A DNA stretch of 64,000 nucleotides from Gammaproteobacteria bacterium. GTDB lineage: Bacteria; Pseudomonadota; Gammaproteobacteria; Pseudomonadales; Azotimanducaceae. The translations under genes and the position numbers were made by a program. The notes below the pieces were generated by a model. It worked only from the letters and a program-made list of their open reading frames with translations, had not been told where the DNA came from and searched no databases. Positions 16,146-25,860 of the stretch are shown in pieces (position 1 is the stretch's first letter; each line of letters starts with the position of its first letter). The stretch covers positions 1 to 64,000 of the forward strand of contig JAPOTJ010000041.1 in assembly GCA_026709225.1 (NCBI GenBank), read 5' to 3'.

Positions 16146-17342
16146 TTAGCGCGACGCTTGGATCAGCGTTCCGCTGTCGTGCAGCGCATGAATGTCCTCA
16201 TCGTCCATATCAAGCCAGTCCTTGCACACTTGCCGGTTGTGCTCGCCCAAGTAGGGCGCGAAGCCGCGTATCTCGCTCTTCGCCGCTGAAAATCGATAGG
16301 GCATCTTCAGCACCGGACGAGTCTCGCCCGCAGGATCAGTGATCTCGGTGACGATGCCGCGATGCGAGATCGCAGCCGACTCGCTGAGCCTCGATGACTC
16401 GCGCACATCGCCCCAAGGAATCCTCAGCTTGTCCATGAGGGTGACAAACGCTGCTTTTGACGGCAGCGAACACAGCGCCTCACACATGAGGCGGCGGCGG
16501 TTGTTGACCTTTTGCGCCAAGTCCGCATCCTTCGGCGTGTCGTCAACAAGGTTGAATTCGGGTGCGAGATGCCGCCAGAGCGCCCGCGCATCCCTCGATA
16601 TGAGCACGTGGCCATCCTTGATCGGCCAGACGCGGTTGCCCAAGGGGCGGGTCGGTAGCGAGTCCTCGATGTCATAGATACCGATATCGTCGGTCGCGAT
16701 TTGCGCATCGATCATCGCCATGTCGAGATACTGCCCCTTGCCGGTCGCGCTTCTGAGCAGCAGCGCCGAGAGAATGGCGACAGTCGTGTGCAGGCCGGTG
16801 TTGGTGTCCGCAACGGAACTCTCGATATCGACGAATTCTCCGCCGCTCGCCTTCGCCTGACGCGCGATCAAGCCAGTCTCGGCGTGCACCACAGGCGCAA
16901 AGGCGCCGCGACCTGCTTCCGGGCTGTCCGCGCCGAAACCACTGATCGACGCCATGATCAAGCGGGGATTGATCTCGCGTAGCGCGTCATAGCCAAGTCC
17001 AAACTTCTCCATCACATGCGGACGAAAATTCTCGACGACGACATCGGCCTTCGATGCAAGCTGTTTGACGAGCTCGACGCCGCCGTCCGTTCCCAAGTCC
17101 ACGCACAGGCCGCGCTTGCCGAGATTCCACTGCAGGAAGTAGCCAGCCATGCCCGCTTGCCGCCGTCCCCAATGGCGCGTCATGTCGCCCGTCGGCGACT
17201 CAACCTTGACGACATCGGCGCCAAGGTCGGCCATGATGCGGCCAACATAGGGGCCGGCGAGCGCTTGCGAGAAGTCAAGCACACGAATACCCGCAAGCGG
17301 AGAGCGCTGTTGAGAGCGCTGTTGACTATTGTCAGTGGTCAT
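16146..17342 (-). CDS. CaiB/BaiF (family III) CoA transferase
   Basis: The 398-residue protein opens with [20 protein letters not shown] and [13 protein letters not shown], standard for family III CoA transferases. The catalytic Asp is the one in [10 protein letters not shown]. These enzymes move CoA between carboxylic acids through a glutaryl/aspartyl anhydride and thioester. The substrate is unknown. Its ATG overlaps the msrA stop by four bases. The N-terminal QQRSQQRS stems from a 12-bp tandem duplication near 17303-17326. Confidence 0.85.
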   Translation of the reverse strand: MTTDNSQQRSQQRSPLAGIRVLDFSQALAGPYVGRIMADLGADVVKVESPTGDMTRHWGRRQAGMAGYFLQWNLGKRGLCVDLGTDGGVELVKQLASKADVVVENFRPHVMEKFGLGYDALREINPRLIMASISGFGADSPEAGRGAFAPVVHAETGLIARQAKASGGEFVDIESSVADTNTGLHTTVAILSALLLRSATGKGQYLDMAMIDAQIATDDIGIYDIEDSLPTRPLGNRVWPIKDGHVLISRDARALWRHLAPEFNLVDDTPKDADLAQKVNNRRRLMCEALCSLPSKAAFVTLMDKLRIPWGDVRESSRLSESAAISHRGIVTEITDPAGETRPVLKMPYRFSAAKSEIRGFAPYLGEHNRQVCKDWLDMDDEDIHALHDSGTLIQASR

Positions 17343-17950
17343 GGGGCCTTGACCCCCGTGCCGCCAAGTCCGCAGTAGCCGCCGGGGACACGCTCAAGAT
17401 ATTGCTGGTGATAGGGCTCGGCGTAGTAGAAGGGGCAAGCAGGCGCGATTTCGGTGGTGATCTCGCCGTAACCACTGCGGCTGAGCGCCGTTTGGAATCG
17501 CGCCCTTGAGTCATAGGCAGCGGCTTCCTGCGCCGCGCTCGTGAAGTAGATCGCCGAGCGATACTGCGTGCCGATGTCATTGCCTTGACGCATGCCTTGC
17601 GTCGGGTCGTGGCCTTCCCAGAAGCACGTGAGTACAGCATCGATTTGTCCGCGATCAACCGCCACCAGCACGACTTCCGCATGACCGGTCAGTCCCGAGC
17701 ATACCTCTTCGTAGGTTGGATTCTTCGTAGATCCACCTTGATAACCAACCGCAGTTGTGAACACGCCCGAGAGTCGCCACATCATGCGTTCAGCACCCCA
17801 GAAGCAGCCCATGCCGAGGTAGATGACTTCCAAAGGGTCGTCGAAGGGCGGCGTCATGCGATTGCCGAGCACCAGATGCGCACCTTCAACCGGCATCGCC
17901 GTGTCTCTGCCTACGAGTGCCTCGTGTGGTTCTGGAAGTCGAAGCTTCAT
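17339..17950 (-). CDS. msrA: Peptide methionine sulfoxide reductase A
   Basis: The 203-residue product has the catalytic GCFWGAE (Cys at about residue 49), VGYQGG, GHAEVV and a C-terminal Cys in PGGYCGLGG that can resolve the sulfenic acid. MsrA reduces the S-epimer of methionine sulfoxide with thioredoxin. The frame is open far upstream, but homology begins at MKLRLPEP, with MPPYLRG ten codons earlier as an alternative. It is divergent from the lipoprotein gene at 18012. Confidence 0.9.
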   Translation of the reverse strand: MKLRLPEPHEALVGRDTAMPVEGAHLVLGNRMTPPFDDPLEVIYLGMGCFWGAERMMWRLSGVFTTAVGYQGGSTKNPTYEEVCSGLTGHAEVVLVAVDRGQIDAVLTCFWEGHDPTQGMRQGNDIGTQYRSAIYFTSAAQEAAAYDSRARFQTALSRSGYGEITTEIAPACPFYYAEPYHQQYLERVPGGYCGLGGTGVKAP

Positions 17951-18011
17951 TCGTCGCGTTCCGCGCAAATAAGGCGGCATAATAGAAAATTCGACAGCCA
18001 ATTTGGCGGGC

Positions 18012-19640
18012 ATGGCCTGTATCTTCCGAAATATCCTGTTGAAGGCGCTTCCCGTCGCGGCGCTCGCGCTGAACCTCGCCGCCTGCGAGACATCCCGCCC
18101 CGCCGCCAACATCGAGGCGAGAACCGAAGCGGTCTTCGCAAGCATTGAACAGACGCGGCGCGCGCACGAACTTGAAGAGCAAATCGTTGCGCGCCTTGAC
18201 GCCTCGCCGTTCGAAGTCGGACCCTTGGGCTCTGCACTGCTTGATCTCGATTCAGACAATCTCGTTGCGCACCTCGGATTGGCTGTTTTCTACGATGCCG
18301 TGAAGGAACCGGGAAGCGCGGCGCGCCATCGCTTGATGGCGGAGGACTTGGCGGCAGGCATTGAGAAGATCGGCACGAGTTTCGTGGTCGCATCGCCTGC
18401 GCAAGCTGAGAGCCTTTTACGCACGCAAGGCTACATATGCATTGGCGCCCGCTATCTGCCGAGTGCGCCGCTCGCCTATCAGATTCTCGCAGTCGATGAA
18501 GCAGGCGTGAACCATGATTTCGATTTTCTGCTCGCGCGTCCTGAGCACTTGGCACCGCCGGGCCTGAAGATCAACTTCTCAAAGTTCGAAGACATCCTGT
18601 TTCTGCTCATGCCAGAGCGCTCACGGCTCGGCGACACAGCCGCACGCGCGTTCATTCGGCAAGTGCAATTCGAACACAGCGACACGGGATTCGGGCTGCC
18701 TGAGTGGTTTACCAGCCTGCCCGCAGGAAGGCCGAACGTCAACATCGACCTCCTGAAAGGATATGAACAACAGAATGCGGCGGTGCCAGCCTCGGGCGAA
18801 GCGAGACTTGAGGCGCTGCACGCCGCGAAGCGCCATTATGCGCGCGCCGCGCGCGCAGGCTCTACCGAAGCCATGTATCTGCTCGCACGGCTCTATCGAT
18901 CGAAGGAACTCGGGCGTGGCAATCAGGAGAAAGCTGCCGAGCTCTTCCGCAAGGCGGCCGAGGCGAAGAACCTCAACGCCACTCGCGAACTCGCGAGATT
19001 CTTAGAGCGCGGAGATGCCGTTTTCGATGAGAGCCTCGAGAGTGCGCGCGATTTCTACCGGAACGCCTACGCGCTCGGAGGCAAGGGCGATCTGCGCGCC
19101 TACATCGAGTTCTTGCGGCGCCATGACGGCGAAGTGGAATTTGACACGGAAGCGTTCGAAGCCCTGCGCACGTCGGCCAAGGACAAGCATGCATGGAGCC
19201 TGATGACGCTTGCCAATCTGTATGCCGATGGCGTGGGCGTCAAGGCCAATTATCGACGTGCGCGCGCACTCATGCGCGATGCCGCGCGCGAGGCACCGGA
19301 AGCACCCGATCTGATCAATGAGGTGGCTTGGGTGCTCGCGACTTCAAACAAGCGGCAGCTTCGCGACAATCGATTTGCGCTTGCCGTGATGGATCAGATG
19401 ATGCGCGGCAACGAGGATGCGCAGGCCAACCCCATGTATCTCGACACCTGGGCCGCCGCCTACGCTGCCAACGGCGACTTTGAAGAGGCCGTGCGCTTGC
19501 AAAACCGAGCGCTTGAAGCTGCGGACGAATCGCCTTTGGGCGAAGACCTCGTGGCGGAAATGCAAACCCATCTCGCGCACTTCCACAAGGGCGAGGCCCT
19601 GTCCAAAGAGAATTTCGATGCCGACGAGGACGAAGGTTAG
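18012..19640 (+). CDS. Sel1/TPR-repeat lipoprotein
   Basis: From the ATG at 18012 the 542-residue product has a hydrophobic signal ending in a lipobox, LNLAAC, so it is probably lipid-anchored in the envelope. The C-terminal half holds Sel1-type repeats ([20 protein letters not shown], then [20 protein letters not shown]). TPR-like helices ([20 protein letters not shown]) follow near the end. Such solenoids bind protein partners. The N-terminal half is not recognised. Its end overlaps mnmH by 23 bases, so the two are probably co-transcribed. Confidence 0.75.
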   Translation: MACIFRNILLKALPVAALALNLAACETSRPAANIEARTEAVFASIEQTRRAHELEEQIVARLDASPFEVGPLGSALLDLDSDNLVAHLGLAVFYDAVKEPGSAARHRLMAEDLAAGIEKIGTSFVVASPAQAESLLRTQGYICIGARYLPSAPLAYQILAVDEAGVNHDFDFLLARPEHLAPPGLKINFSKFEDILFLLMPERSRLGDTAARAFIRQVQFEHSDTGFGLPEWFTSLPAGRPNVNIDLLKGYEQQNAAVPASGEARLEALHAAKRHYARAARAGSTEAMYLLARLYRSKELGRGNQEKAAELFRKAAEAKNLNATRELARFLERGDAVFDESLESARDFYRNAYALGGKGDLRAYIEFLRRHDGEVEFDTEAFEALRTSAKDKHAWSLMTLANLYADGVGVKANYRRARALMRDAAREAPEAPDLINEVAWVLATSNKRQLRDNRFALAVMDQMMRGNEDAQANPMYLDTWAAAYAANGDFEEAVRLQNRALEAADESPLGEDLVAEMQTHLAHFHKGEALSKENFDADEDEG

Positions 19641-20670
19641 CTATCTTGACGTGCGTTCCCCGTCCGAATTTGCCGCAGGATCGATCTCTGGGTCAAAGAA
19701 TCTACCGATCTTGAGCGACGAGGAACGCCGGCTTGTCGGCATCTGCTACAAAAAAGAAGGGCGGGACGCCGCTATCGCACTTGGGCACTCGCTTGTGGCG
19801 GGCGAGATCAAAGCAAGCCGCGTGGCAGCGTGGCGCGAATTCGTAACGCATGCGCCGGACGCGCAGATCTGCTGCGCGCGCGGCGGCCTGAGGTCTCAGA
19901 TTGCCGCCCGTTGGCTTTTCGATGCCGGCATTCATTTGAAGCGCGTCGAAGGCGGCTACAAGGCGCTTCGCAATCAATGCCTCGATGTGCTCGTTACCGC
20001 GCCGCAGACGCTTGCCATCGTCATCGTCGGCGGTCGCACCGGCAGCGGCAAAACCGAGATCATTCGCAAGTTCGAGTGCGCACTCGATTTGGAAGGTATT
20101 GCGCGGCACCGCGGCTCCGCGTTCGGCGCGCTTCGCGACCCGCAGCCGAGTCAGGCGACCTTCGAGAATCACATCGCGCACGCGCTCGCGATGTTCATGC
20201 CGGGGCAGCGAATTGTGATCGAGGATGAGAGCCGCGCGATCGGCAGCCGCTCGGTGCCGAATCGCCTCTATGAAGCAATGGGACAGGCACCGATTCTTGT
20301 CGTGGAACAGGACCGAGCGGCGCGTGCGGCGCGCATCTACGATGAGTACGTGGCCGAATCCGCCGGTGTGGTCGGCCCCGAAGCCCTGCGCGAACGACAT
20401 CTCGCATCGCTTGACCGCATCAAGAAGCGCCTTGGTGGCTTAGCCCATGCACGCATCGCCGCCGAAATCGAAGCAGCCTTTGCGAGCGGCGAGCGCGACG
20501 CGCATCTTCTATGGATCAGCTCGCTGCTCGAAACCTACTACGACCCCATGTACGACCACGGCCTCAAGCGCAAAGCGTCGAGGATTTGTTTTCGTGGTTC
20601 GCCCGAAGCCGTGTGTGATTGGATTACGAATCAGTCTGATATTCGCGCCATGCCGCGCACATCGCGTTAA
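19618..20670 (+). CDS. mnmH: tRNA 2-selenouridine / geranyl-2-thiouridine synthase MnmH
   Basis: The 350-residue protein, starting at the ATG 19618 inside the preceding gene, has an N-terminal rhodanese domain (YLDVRSPSEFAAGSI). Its catalytic Cys lies in CCARGGLRS at about residue 86. A P-loop, GGRTGSGKT, lies at about 137-145, followed by the characteristic AFGALRDPQPSQATFEN and IEDESRAIG. MnmH converts 2-thiouridine at tRNA position 34 to 2-selenouridine through a geranylated intermediate. Most family members have CWRGG where this one has CARGG. A selD gene for selenophosphate is not in the window. Confidence 0.9.
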   Translation: MPTRTKVSYLDVRSPSEFAAGSISGSKNLPILSDEERRLVGICYKKEGRDAAIALGHSLVAGEIKASRVAAWREFVTHAPDAQICCARGGLRSQIAARWLFDAGIHLKRVEGGYKALRNQCLDVLVTAPQTLAIVIVGGRTGSGKTEIIRKFECALDLEGIARHRGSAFGALRDPQPSQATFENHIAHALAMFMPGQRIVIEDESRAIGSRSVPNRLYEAMGQAPILVVEQDRAARAARIYDEYVAESAGVVGPEALRERHLASLDRIKKRLGGLAHARIAAEIEAAFASGERDAHLLWISSLLETYYDPMYDHGLKRKASRICFRGSPEAVCDWITNQSDIRAMPRTSR

Positions 20671-20932
20671 TCCCGGAGACTTCGCTCATACCGAGAATCT
20701 CCAGTATCCGTTCAGCTTCTGCGTACGAAAAGCTCGCGTGAAACATGTGCGAGCGAGCATCGCCTCGATGATCGGGCGGACGCGCGATCGGCTCGCTCTC
20801 ACAGACGCTGCGCAGCCGCGAAGCCAACGCGCGCTCACCAGAAGCCTCAATGATCTCAGCGGTGGAGACGAGCAGATGGCGCGAGATGACATGCGGCTGA
20901 TCGCAGAGCCGCTTGTATTCGGCCCAATCCAT
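20624..20932 (-). CDS. Hypothetical protein after purC
   Basis: This 102-residue protein begins MDWAEYKRLCDQPHVISRHL and contains SFSYAEAERILEILGMSEV. The composition and position, ten bases after the purC stop on the same strand, support a real gene. It overlaps the end of convergent mnmH by 47 bases. It is probably helical and soluble. I do not recognise the family. Confidence 0.55.
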   Translation of the reverse strand: MDWAEYKRLCDQPHVISRHLLVSTAEIIEASGERALASRLRSVCESEPIARPPDHRGDARSHMFHASFSYAEAERILEILGMSEVSGINAMCAAWREYQTDS

Positions 20933-20942
20933 CTAGAGGTTT

Positions 20943-21869
20943 CTAGAGATCGAGCGATTCCCCAGTCAGTCGTCGATACGCTTCGAGGTAGCGGTCGAGC
21001 GTGTTTTGCACAACGTCGCCGGGCAGTGGCGGCCCGGGCGGCGTCTTGTCCCAATCGCCCACCGTTACAAGCGTCTCCAGATGATTGCGCACGTACTGCT
21101 TGTCGTAGCTCTGCTGTTCCCGGCCCGGCTCCCAATCATCGGCTGGCCAGAAGCGCGAGCTATCGGGCGTGAACACTTCATCGATGAGAATGGGCTCATC
21201 GGGCGCATCTTCAAGCACGCCAAATTCAAACTTGGTGTCGGCCAGAATAATGCCGCGCTCACCTGCGTAGTCGCGACCGGCGGCGTACAGACCGAGAGTC
21301 AGAGATGACAGGCGCTCCGCCATTTTCTCACCGAGCACTTCGGCAGCTTCGGCGAAGCTGATGTTCTCGTCGTGACCTGTTTCGGCCTTGGTCGATGGCG
21401 TGAATAAAGGCGTGTCGAGCCGGTCGCTATTGACGAGCCCCTTGGGAAGCTCAATGCCGCACACCGCGCCTGTTCGCATGTAGTCCTTGTAGCCGCTACC
21501 AGTGATGTAGCCGCGCGCAACGCACTCGACCGGCAGAACCCGCGTTTTTCGGCAGAGCATGATGCGGCCTTGCAGCCGCGCCCGCTCTTCGTCAGAAATC
21601 CCCGGAATGTCATTGGAATCGCAGGACACCAGGTGATGCGTGAGCAGGTCTTCAAAATGAGAGAACCAAAAGCGCGAGAGCTGCGTGAGGACGACACCCT
21701 TGCCGGGCACGCCGGTTTCCAAGACGACATCAAAGGCGCTGACCCGATCGGTCGCGATGATCAGCAGGCCATCCGTGCCATCCGGCAGAGGACATTCATA
21801 GAGGTCGCGCACCTTGCCCCGACGCGCGCCCGCGAGCGGCAGATTGGTTTCCATGACCGCGCTGTTCAT
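20943..21869 (-). CDS. purC: SAICAR synthetase (PurC)
   Basis: The 308-residue product has the full signature of phosphoribosylaminoimidazole-succinocarboxamide synthase: GKVRDLYE, DRVSAFDVV, VECVARGYITGSG, and the late LADTKFEFG and IDEVFTPDSSRFW. The enzyme joins CAIR with aspartate at the expense of ATP in purine synthesis. It is the long (about 300-residue) form. The start MNSAVMETN follows a GGGAGA ribosome binding site; the frame open to 21947 has no homology. Confidence 0.95.
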   Translation of the reverse strand: MNSAVMETNLPLAGARRGKVRDLYECPLPDGTDGLLIIATDRVSAFDVVLETGVPGKGVVLTQLSRFWFSHFEDLLTHHLVSCDSNDIPGISDEERARLQGRIMLCRKTRVLPVECVARGYITGSGYKDYMRTGAVCGIELPKGLVNSDRLDTPLFTPSTKAETGHDENISFAEAAEVLGEKMAERLSSLTLGLYAAGRDYAGERGIILADTKFEFGVLEDAPDEPILIDEVFTPDSSRFWPADDWEPGREQQSYDKQYVRNHLETLVTVGDWDKTPPGPPLPGDVVQNTLDRYLEAYRRLTGESLDL

Positions 21870-21921
21870 GTCTTGCGTTCTCCCAAAAGGGGGGTAGGAT
21901 ACATGCTTTTGATGGTCGTCA

Positions 21922-22638
21922 ATGTCCCTCTTGCAGGCCCACGTCATTCAGCATCTGGCCTTTGAGGAATTGGGCACCATTGGTGACGTGCTTCGAGAGC
22001 GCGGCGTAGAACCCGAGATCATTGACGCGACGCAAAGCGACTTCGACTCCGCGCCCGATTCGGACCTTGTCATTGTTCTCGGCGGGCCGATCAGTGCGAA
22101 TGATGCCAAGCGATTTCCGTTTCTCGCCGCTGAACGTGCGCTGATCGAACACAGGCTCAAGCGAGCATTGCCGACGCTCGGTATTTGCCTTGGCGCGCAA
22201 CTCATGGCGCAAGTGCTCGGCGCCAAGGTCTATCCGATGACGCGCAAGGAAATCGGATTCTCCGCGTTGCGCTTGACCGAAGCAGGCAAGGCGCATGCGT
22301 TGGGTGCGGTGACGACACCCGTCTTGCATTGGCACGGCGAGATGTTCGACCTGCCAGCAGGCGCGCTGCGGCTTGCTTCCACTGAGCTTTGTATCGAACA
22401 AGCATTCTCATTCGAAGCGCACAGCCTTGCCTTGCAATTTCACTTGGAAGTGCGCGCACGCGAACTCGAGCGCTGGCTGGTGGGGCACATCGTCGAGCTT
22501 GAGGCGGCTGGCGTTGATCTACAGGCGCTGCGAGCGCAAGCAAAGCAATGGGGTGATGCGCTTGAGAAGGAGTCGCATCGGGTTTTTAACGCCTGGCTTG
22601 ATGGGCTCGGCTGTGCTGCGCTCTCTACGGATCAATAA
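21922..22638 (+). CDS. Class I glutamine amidotransferase
   Basis: The 238-residue stand-alone GATase domain has the nucleophile Cys89 in TLGICLGAQ, and His174 and Glu176 in LQFHLEV. LGGPISAND is an oxyanion-side motif. Proteins of this GMP-synthase-like group hydrolyse glutamine or gamma-glutamyl compounds, but the acceptor here is unknown. It is divergent from purC with a 52-base gap. Confidence 0.85.
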   Translation: MSLLQAHVIQHLAFEELGTIGDVLRERGVEPEIIDATQSDFDSAPDSDLVIVLGGPISANDAKRFPFLAAERALIEHRLKRALPTLGICLGAQLMAQVLGAKVYPMTRKEIGFSALRLTEAGKAHALGAVTTPVLHWHGEMFDLPAGALRLASTELCIEQAFSFEAHSLALQFHLEVRARELERWLVGHIVELEAAGVDLQALRAQAKQWGDALEKESHRVFNAWLDGLGCAALSTDQ

Positions 22639-22641
22639 CTA

Positions 22642-22890
22642 TTACGCAACGTGCTCGCCACGAATGGCGTCCCGGATTTTGTTCCACTCGGCACCCTCAA
22701 ACTCTTGGGTAAGCCCGCTGCCGCCATAGCTTGGGATGTCCAACTGACGACGCGCCATATTTTTTCGCCGGGCGTGAAAGACTCGATGCAACCCTTCTTC
22801 AAACAGTCGCCGAAGTGAGGTGCCTTCCTGCCGAGCCAGACGCTTGGCGTGCTCAAGCAAGCCATCAGGCAGTTCGATAGTTGTCTTCAT
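22642..22890 (-). CDS. Orphan VapB-like antitoxin
   Basis: The 82-residue protein starts MKTTIELPDGLLEHAKRLAR, a ribbon-helix-helix DNA-binding head, and ends with the toxin-binding tail GSGLTQEFEGAEWNKIRDAI. In intact modules a PIN toxin gene follows at once. Here, four bases after the stop, comes the 3' end of the convergent amidotransferase gene, so the toxin is absent. Paired palindromes about 100-170 bases upstream of its start are good candidates for its own operators. Confidence 0.75.
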   Translation of the reverse strand: MKTTIELPDGLLEHAKRLARQEGTSLRRLFEEGLHRVFHARRKNMARRQLDIPSYGGSGLTQEFEGAEWNKIRDAIRGEHVA

Positions 22891-22989
22891 GCTGGATATC
22901 GGCATATGCAGAATTGCTTCACCGTATTACGCCTGCTGATGAAACACAAGGGAAGGTTCGAAAATATGTTGGCAACAAAGAACCTGACA

Positions 22990-23017
22990 TGTATACAAAA
23001 AGCACTTTTTGTATACA
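22990..23017. promoter_or_regulatory. Perfect 13-bp-arm palindrome, probable operator
   Basis: Arms TGTATACAAAAAG and CTTTTTGTATACA are perfect inverted repeats around CA. The site lies between the orphan antitoxin (start 22890, minus strand) and the serine hydrolase (start 23147, plus strand). Binding by the ribbon-helix-helix antitoxin is an inference; a factor-independent terminator is a second possibility because of the T run inside the right arm. Confidence 0.55.
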
Positions 23018-23030
23018 TTTTGGCTGATTG

Positions 23031-23058
23031 TGTATACCGAAGTGCTATTTCCTATACA
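23031..23058. promoter_or_regulatory. Second, imperfect palindrome of the same spacing
   Basis: TGTATA and TATACA stand at the outer ends of a 28-base element, the same total length as the palindrome at 22990-23017. Its centre is 41 bases away, about four helical turns. The repeated geometry suggests two operator sites for one regulator. Confidence 0.45.
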
Positions 23059-23146
23059 TGTTGGATGGCGTCACTGGGATGCCCTTACAAACCCTGACTC
23101 TCAGCCAAGCTTTGTGCGAGACTGACTTTTTCAACGGGAGGTTGCC

Positions 23147-24337
23147 ATGTCAGTTACCACGATAGGGATTCGTCTCTGCCTCGCTTTGGGGTTCACGGCT
23201 TCCGCCTTGTCGCATGGCACAGAACCGCACGAACAAGAGGTGCTTGCGCGGCTTGCAGAGTCAGAAGCTGGCATACTCTTCTGGCCGCAGGCTGATCGGC
23301 GGATTGGCTTTCGCCATATCTCCGAACTTCTTCCATCCAGGTTGATCAAGCCGGGCGACTCGCCTTCGACGCTGCGCGACGCGCCGCTTGATCTTGGCTC
23401 GTTACGCTATCAGGTCGAAGGACAAGACCATGCCCTGTCCGACTACCTTGACGACCCCGGCCATGTCGGGCTGATTGTCGTTCGCGGCGATGATGTCCTG
23501 TTCGAGCATTATTCCGATGGCAATGACCGGAAAAGCCTGTGGATATCGTTTTCGGTGGCCAAGTCGGTGACCTCAATGCTCATCGGCGCGGCAATCAAAG
23601 ATGGATTCATTCAAAGCGTTGACGATTCCGTAGTTGATTATCTGCCGCACCTGCGCGGCACCGGCTATGCGCAGGCGAGCATCCGCGATGTCTTAAGAAT
23701 GGCGTCGGGCGTTCTCTGGAACGAGGACTACACCGACCCGGCATCCGATGTGGCGCTGGCAGGCGGCGCCAACGGCACGGCCCTGCTGAACTACCTCGCC
23801 AAGCTGCCAGCCGAGTACGAGCCGGGGACGGTGTTCAACTACAACACCGGCGAAACGAATCTCGCAGGCCAGCTTCTGCGGGCGGCGATCGGCAACAATG
23901 CCGCCACCTACCTGAGCCACAAGATCTGGCGGCCTTTCGGCATGGAACATGCGGCCTACTGGTCACTCGGAGAAGTCGGTGGCGGCGAACTCGGCGGCTG
24001 CTGCATCAACGCTTCGCTGCGCGACTATGCCCGACTTGGTCAATTCGCCATGCGCGGCGGCGTGTTGCCGAACGGTGATCGGGTGCTGCCCGAAGGCTGG
24101 ATGGACGAATCAATCGAACCCTCGGACGGGTATGAAGGCTACGGCTATCTTTGGTGGCTGTACGAAGACGGCAGCTACGCCGCCCGCGGCATATTTGGAC
24201 AGCTGATTCAGGTCTACCCTGACGATGATCTCGTCATTGCCGCTCATGGCAACGCGATCGCGGCGACGGGCACGAGATACCGTATTCACCAAGGGGCGCT
24301 CGTTCCGGCGATTCGGGCGTTTCTGGCTGAGGGGTAG
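23147..24337 (+). CDS. Serine hydrolase, beta-lactamase (class C) fold
   Basis: The 396-residue protein has an N-terminal signal peptide and the penicillin-binding motif SXXK as SVAK (Ser136, Lys139) in WISFSVAKS. The YXN-like element is FNYNTGETN, and HGN near the end probably replaces KTG. This group includes esterases, 6-aminohexanoate-dimer hydrolases and D-aminopeptidases; true beta-lactamase activity is not implied. A strong GGGAGG lies before the ATG. It is probably periplasmic. Confidence 0.85.
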   Translation: MSVTTIGIRLCLALGFTASALSHGTEPHEQEVLARLAESEAGILFWPQADRRIGFRHISELLPSRLIKPGDSPSTLRDAPLDLGSLRYQVEGQDHALSDYLDDPGHVGLIVVRGDDVLFEHYSDGNDRKSLWISFSVAKSVTSMLIGAAIKDGFIQSVDDSVVDYLPHLRGTGYAQASIRDVLRMASGVLWNEDYTDPASDVALAGGANGTALLNYLAKLPAEYEPGTVFNYNTGETNLAGQLLRAAIGNNAATYLSHKIWRPFGMEHAAYWSLGEVGGGELGGCCINASLRDYARLGQFAMRGGVLPNGDRVLPEGWMDESIEPSDGYEGYGYLWWLYEDGSYAARGIFGQLIQVYPDDDLVIAAHGNAIAATGTRYRIHQGALVPAIRAFLAEG

Positions 24338-24379
24338 ATGAAGGATACAAGCGCATTGACTTATCCTTTGTTATGCGCT

Positions 24380-24511
24380 TCACGCCTCCTGATGATGGGC
24401 CGATACATCTATGCTCCGCGCCTTGAGCAGCTCGACGTAGGTGAAGAACGACATGCATAGCTTTTCGTCCCAGCAATCCTGCTGACTCGCTCGACGAACG
24501 TTAATCGAAAC
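24380..24511 (-). other. Possible coding remnant in the 24338-24643 gap
   Basis: The gap after the serine hydrolase has no full gene. One minus-strand frame reads protein-like (SQQDCWDEKLCMSFFTYVEL, then LKARSIDV) and stops at 24380. It has no start with a ribosome binding site and stops again upstream. It could be the end of a lost gene. The rest of the gap is AT-rich and holds a small inverted repeat CTCGT/ACGAG at 24586-24602, which may be an AbiEi operator. Confidence 0.25.
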
Positions 24512-24643
24512 TCAACCTCAGACCAGTCGGCTTCGATCAGTATTATCGAACACCCTTTATTTCCCGATTATCGTGAATTATTGCTCTCGTACTAACCACG
24601 AGTGTTTGTTATTATATCTTCTCTATTTCACATTTTTTGATAA

Positions 24644-25462
24644 TTGGAACATATACAAGAAAAAACGCCACGCCTGCCCCGAGGACGGGCACAGCTTGTC
24701 CAAGTGCTGTCTGCTGCCAGCGATGTGATTCACGTCAATGACGTGGCAATGACACTTGGTCTTGACCGTACCCGCGCCGCTCAGCGCCTGTCCCGCTGGG
24801 CTGAACAGGGTTGGTTGAGAAGAGTTGGGCGTGGTGCCTATGTCTCAGCTTCAATGGATACCATGGCTTCAGACCGCGTACTTGATGATCCGTGGGTACT
24901 CGTTCCTGCACTGTTCGCACCTGCATACATCGGAGGTCGGACGGCGGCGGAACACTGGAACCTGACCGAACAGATATTCAAGGATATCTTCGTGATGACC
25001 GCGCAGGCCGTGCGGCAGAAGCGCCAAGAGCGGCACGGTGCTCTCTTTTCGCTGAAGCACATCGATGGACGAAAGATCTTCGGTGTCAAGAACACCTGGC
25101 GCCATCGGACGCAAGTGCCAGTCTCAGACGTGCACCGCACCATCATCGACATGTTCGACAACCCGGCAATCGGTGGCGGCATTCAGCATGTGGCCGACTG
25201 CTTTGCAAGCTATCTGCAACGCGACGATCGAGATGACAACAGACTCATCGAATATGCCGTGAGTCTCGGCAATGGCGCTGTCTTCAAGCGCCTCGGATTT
25301 TTCGCGGAACGCTTCCAGGACGGTGCCAAACTGAGCCGTCTGTGCGAGAGGCATCTGAGCGGCGGTCATGCAAAACTCGATCCCGCCCAGGACGGGATAC
25401 ACGTCGTTTCGAAGTGGAGGCTTCGCGTGCCGGAGGGCTGTTCCCAGGAGGTATCGCCGTGA
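24644..25462 (+). CDS. abiEi: AbiEi-type antitoxin (type IV TA)
   Basis: The 272-residue protein starts with TTG directly after a stop codon. It has an N-terminal winged helix (RAQLVQVLSAASDVIHVNDV, with LDRTRAAQRLSRWAEQGWLR). The domain typical of AbiEi follows (YIGGRTAAEHWNLTEQIF and SDVHRTIIDMFDNP). AbiEi represses its own operon and opposes the nucleotidyltransferase toxin AbiEii without direct contact. The gene overlaps the toxin start by four bases. The antitoxin appears complete while the toxin is not. Confidence 0.8.
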   Translation: MEHIQEKTPRLPRGRAQLVQVLSAASDVIHVNDVAMTLGLDRTRAAQRLSRWAEQGWLRRVGRGAYVSASMDTMASDRVLDDPWVLVPALFAPAYIGGRTAAEHWNLTEQIFKDIFVMTAQAVRQKRQERHGALFSLKHIDGRKIFGVKNTWRHRTQVPVSDVHRTIIDMFDNPAIGGGIQHVADCFASYLQRDDRDDNRLIEYAVSLGNGAVFKRLGFFAERFQDGAKLSRLCERHLSGGHAKLDPAQDGIHVVSKWRLRVPEGCSQEVSP

Positions 25463-25590
25463 TCCAAAAGCGCGAAATCCTCCAAGCAGCCCAACAGACC
25501 TCGCTCACACCACACGTTGTTGAAAAGGATTATGTTCTCGGATGGGTGCTTGCTGGCATCTATCAGCAGGAGGACTTCGCGCAGAATTGA
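25459..25590 (+). pseudogene. AbiEii toxin, truncated after 43 codons
   Basis: A GTG start overlaps the abiEi stop (GTGA), with GGAGG upstream. The frame reads IQKREILQAAQQTSLTPHVV and then EKDYVLGWVLAGI, the N-terminus of AbiEii/AbiGii nucleotidyltransferase toxins. It stops at 25588-25590, before the FKGGTxLxK and GSxxDxD-type catalytic motifs. The next 270 bases carry no recognisable AbiEii sequence in any frame and no other gene. Confidence 0.75.
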
Positions 25591-25860
25591 ATATTCGAGA
25601 GCTATGCGTATCTACAGACGACTTTTCGCTCGGTCAATCCAAATCTCATCTGCCAAGAAGTCTCTATCGACTATCCTCCAAAGACGAACCGTATGAGATT
25701 AACTAGAAATGCCAAGAATCTCGAGAATTCGAAGTTAACAATCAACCCATGCTATCACGCTCACTTAGTTCCAAAGCCCAACCGAATAACATAGCCAAGC
25801 CACAAATCTTATGAGTTAAGTCGTGCGGAACAATTTTTCGACGGCTTAGTGTCAGTGAAG

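Noticed and set aside
17950-18555. Upstream extension of msrA and a minus-strand frame over the lipoprotein start
   Set aside because: The extension is Ser/Ala/Arg-rich, overlaps the divergent lipoprotein gene and has no homology to MsrA.
22956-22976. Possible tRNA T-loop (GGTTCGAAA)
   Set aside because: No acceptor stem or anticodon arm can be drawn around it.
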